64,000 nucleotides of DNA from Castor canadensis. Its lineage: Eukaryota > Chordata > Mammalia > Rodentia > Castoridae. Positions within the stretch are counted from its first letter, which is position 1, and every line of letters begins with the position of its first letter. The notes beneath the pieces are model-generated. The model had not been told where the DNA came from. It did not search any database and saw nothing but the letters and a program-made list of their open reading frames with translations. A program made the position numbers and the translations under genes. The stretch spans positions 15,284,001-15,348,000 of the forward strand of contig NC_133401.1 of the NCBI RefSeq assembly GCF_047511655.1, read 5' to 3'. Positions 63,600-64,000 of the stretch are shown here, one piece after another.

Positions 63600-64000
63600 A
63601 ATATGATCTTAGTGGGAATTCTATGTCTGCTTCTTAGACATTTGCCCATAGAAAGGAACTAAAATTCTCATTCTTTATCCCTGACACCAGAGAAGTAAAG
63701 ACCTCAGATAACAGCGAGCTGTGAGTCAGGCTTTTCATTAAAAGATTTGCCCAGCTATACCCTATATGCTTCTTCTAAAGCCCACATCTGCAATAAGAAA
63801 GGAATCTTCCATGTTACCTGTATGCACATTTATGTAGTATAGATTTAGGACTTTACAAGGCATTTCACATAACCATGACATTGGTGCTTGTGATGATTCT
63901 CTGGTAGTTTCTAACCTATTCTTCTAAACATTTATCACAAGCTATTAATTTTACTTCCAAGTTCACTGTTTATCAATGGAAAGTATTCTTATCAGATGCA
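63600..64000. other. Intron of gene 4 to window end
   Basis: Matches 44420-44820 of unit A with few differences; no feature recognised. Confidence 0.7.

Overview
The window is mammalian nuclear DNA. It has spliced KRAB zinc-finger genes, young and old L1 copies, L2, MIR and MaLR remnants, and many dimeric SINEs made of a 7SL/B1-like part joined to a tRNA-derived part. The SINE tail (core ggctcaagtggtagagc) and the L1 type suggest a rodent, possibly a castorimorph such as beaver; that species guess is weak. Gene order matches, from memory, the human 19q13.31 cluster (ZNF224/225 - ZNF234 - ZNF226 - ZNF227), all on the + strand.

Layout. 1-5.8 kb: the 5' half of an antisense L1, abutting an old retroviral pol fossil, then SINE and simple repeat. 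6.1-9.8 kb: a ZNF224-subfamily gene with intact KRAB exons but a broken finger exon. 10-17 kb: repeat-rich spacer. 17.2-25.4 kb: a ZNF234-like gene with its CpG promoter, ATG exon and KRAB exon; its KRAB-B-like exon and the 5' two thirds of its finger exon are broken, but the 3' third is clean. 25.4-35.4 kb: spacer with an L1. 35.5-47.8 kb: an apparently complete gene (promoter, ATG exon, KRAB exon, 18-finger exon). 47.8-64 kb: a second copy of the same spacer, promoter, ATG exon and KRAB exon; its finger exon lies beyond the right edge.

Main result. The segment from about 24.85 kb to 47.2 kb is repeated in tandem from about 47.2 kb to past the window end. Both duplication edges lie inside zinc-finger arrays. 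The 45.7-47.8 kb gene therefore has a ZNF226-type promoter, KRAB box, linker and fingers 1-11, but the last fingers and C-terminal tail of its neighbour ZNF234. It looks like a new hybrid KRAB zinc-finger protein made by unequal crossing-over, with a probable full ZNF226 kept downstream.

The two duplicons have since diverged unevenly. One received an antisense TTC1 retrocopy and apparently lost 1.4 kb; the other carries a 1 kb SINE-rich block. Both carry different L1 insertions at exactly the same target site with the same 15-bp duplication. The 4.7 kb around the promoter is almost identical in the two copies, which suggests gene conversion. The KRAB-zinc-finger proteins encoded here would be expected to act in the nucleus as DNA-binding repressors through TRIM28.
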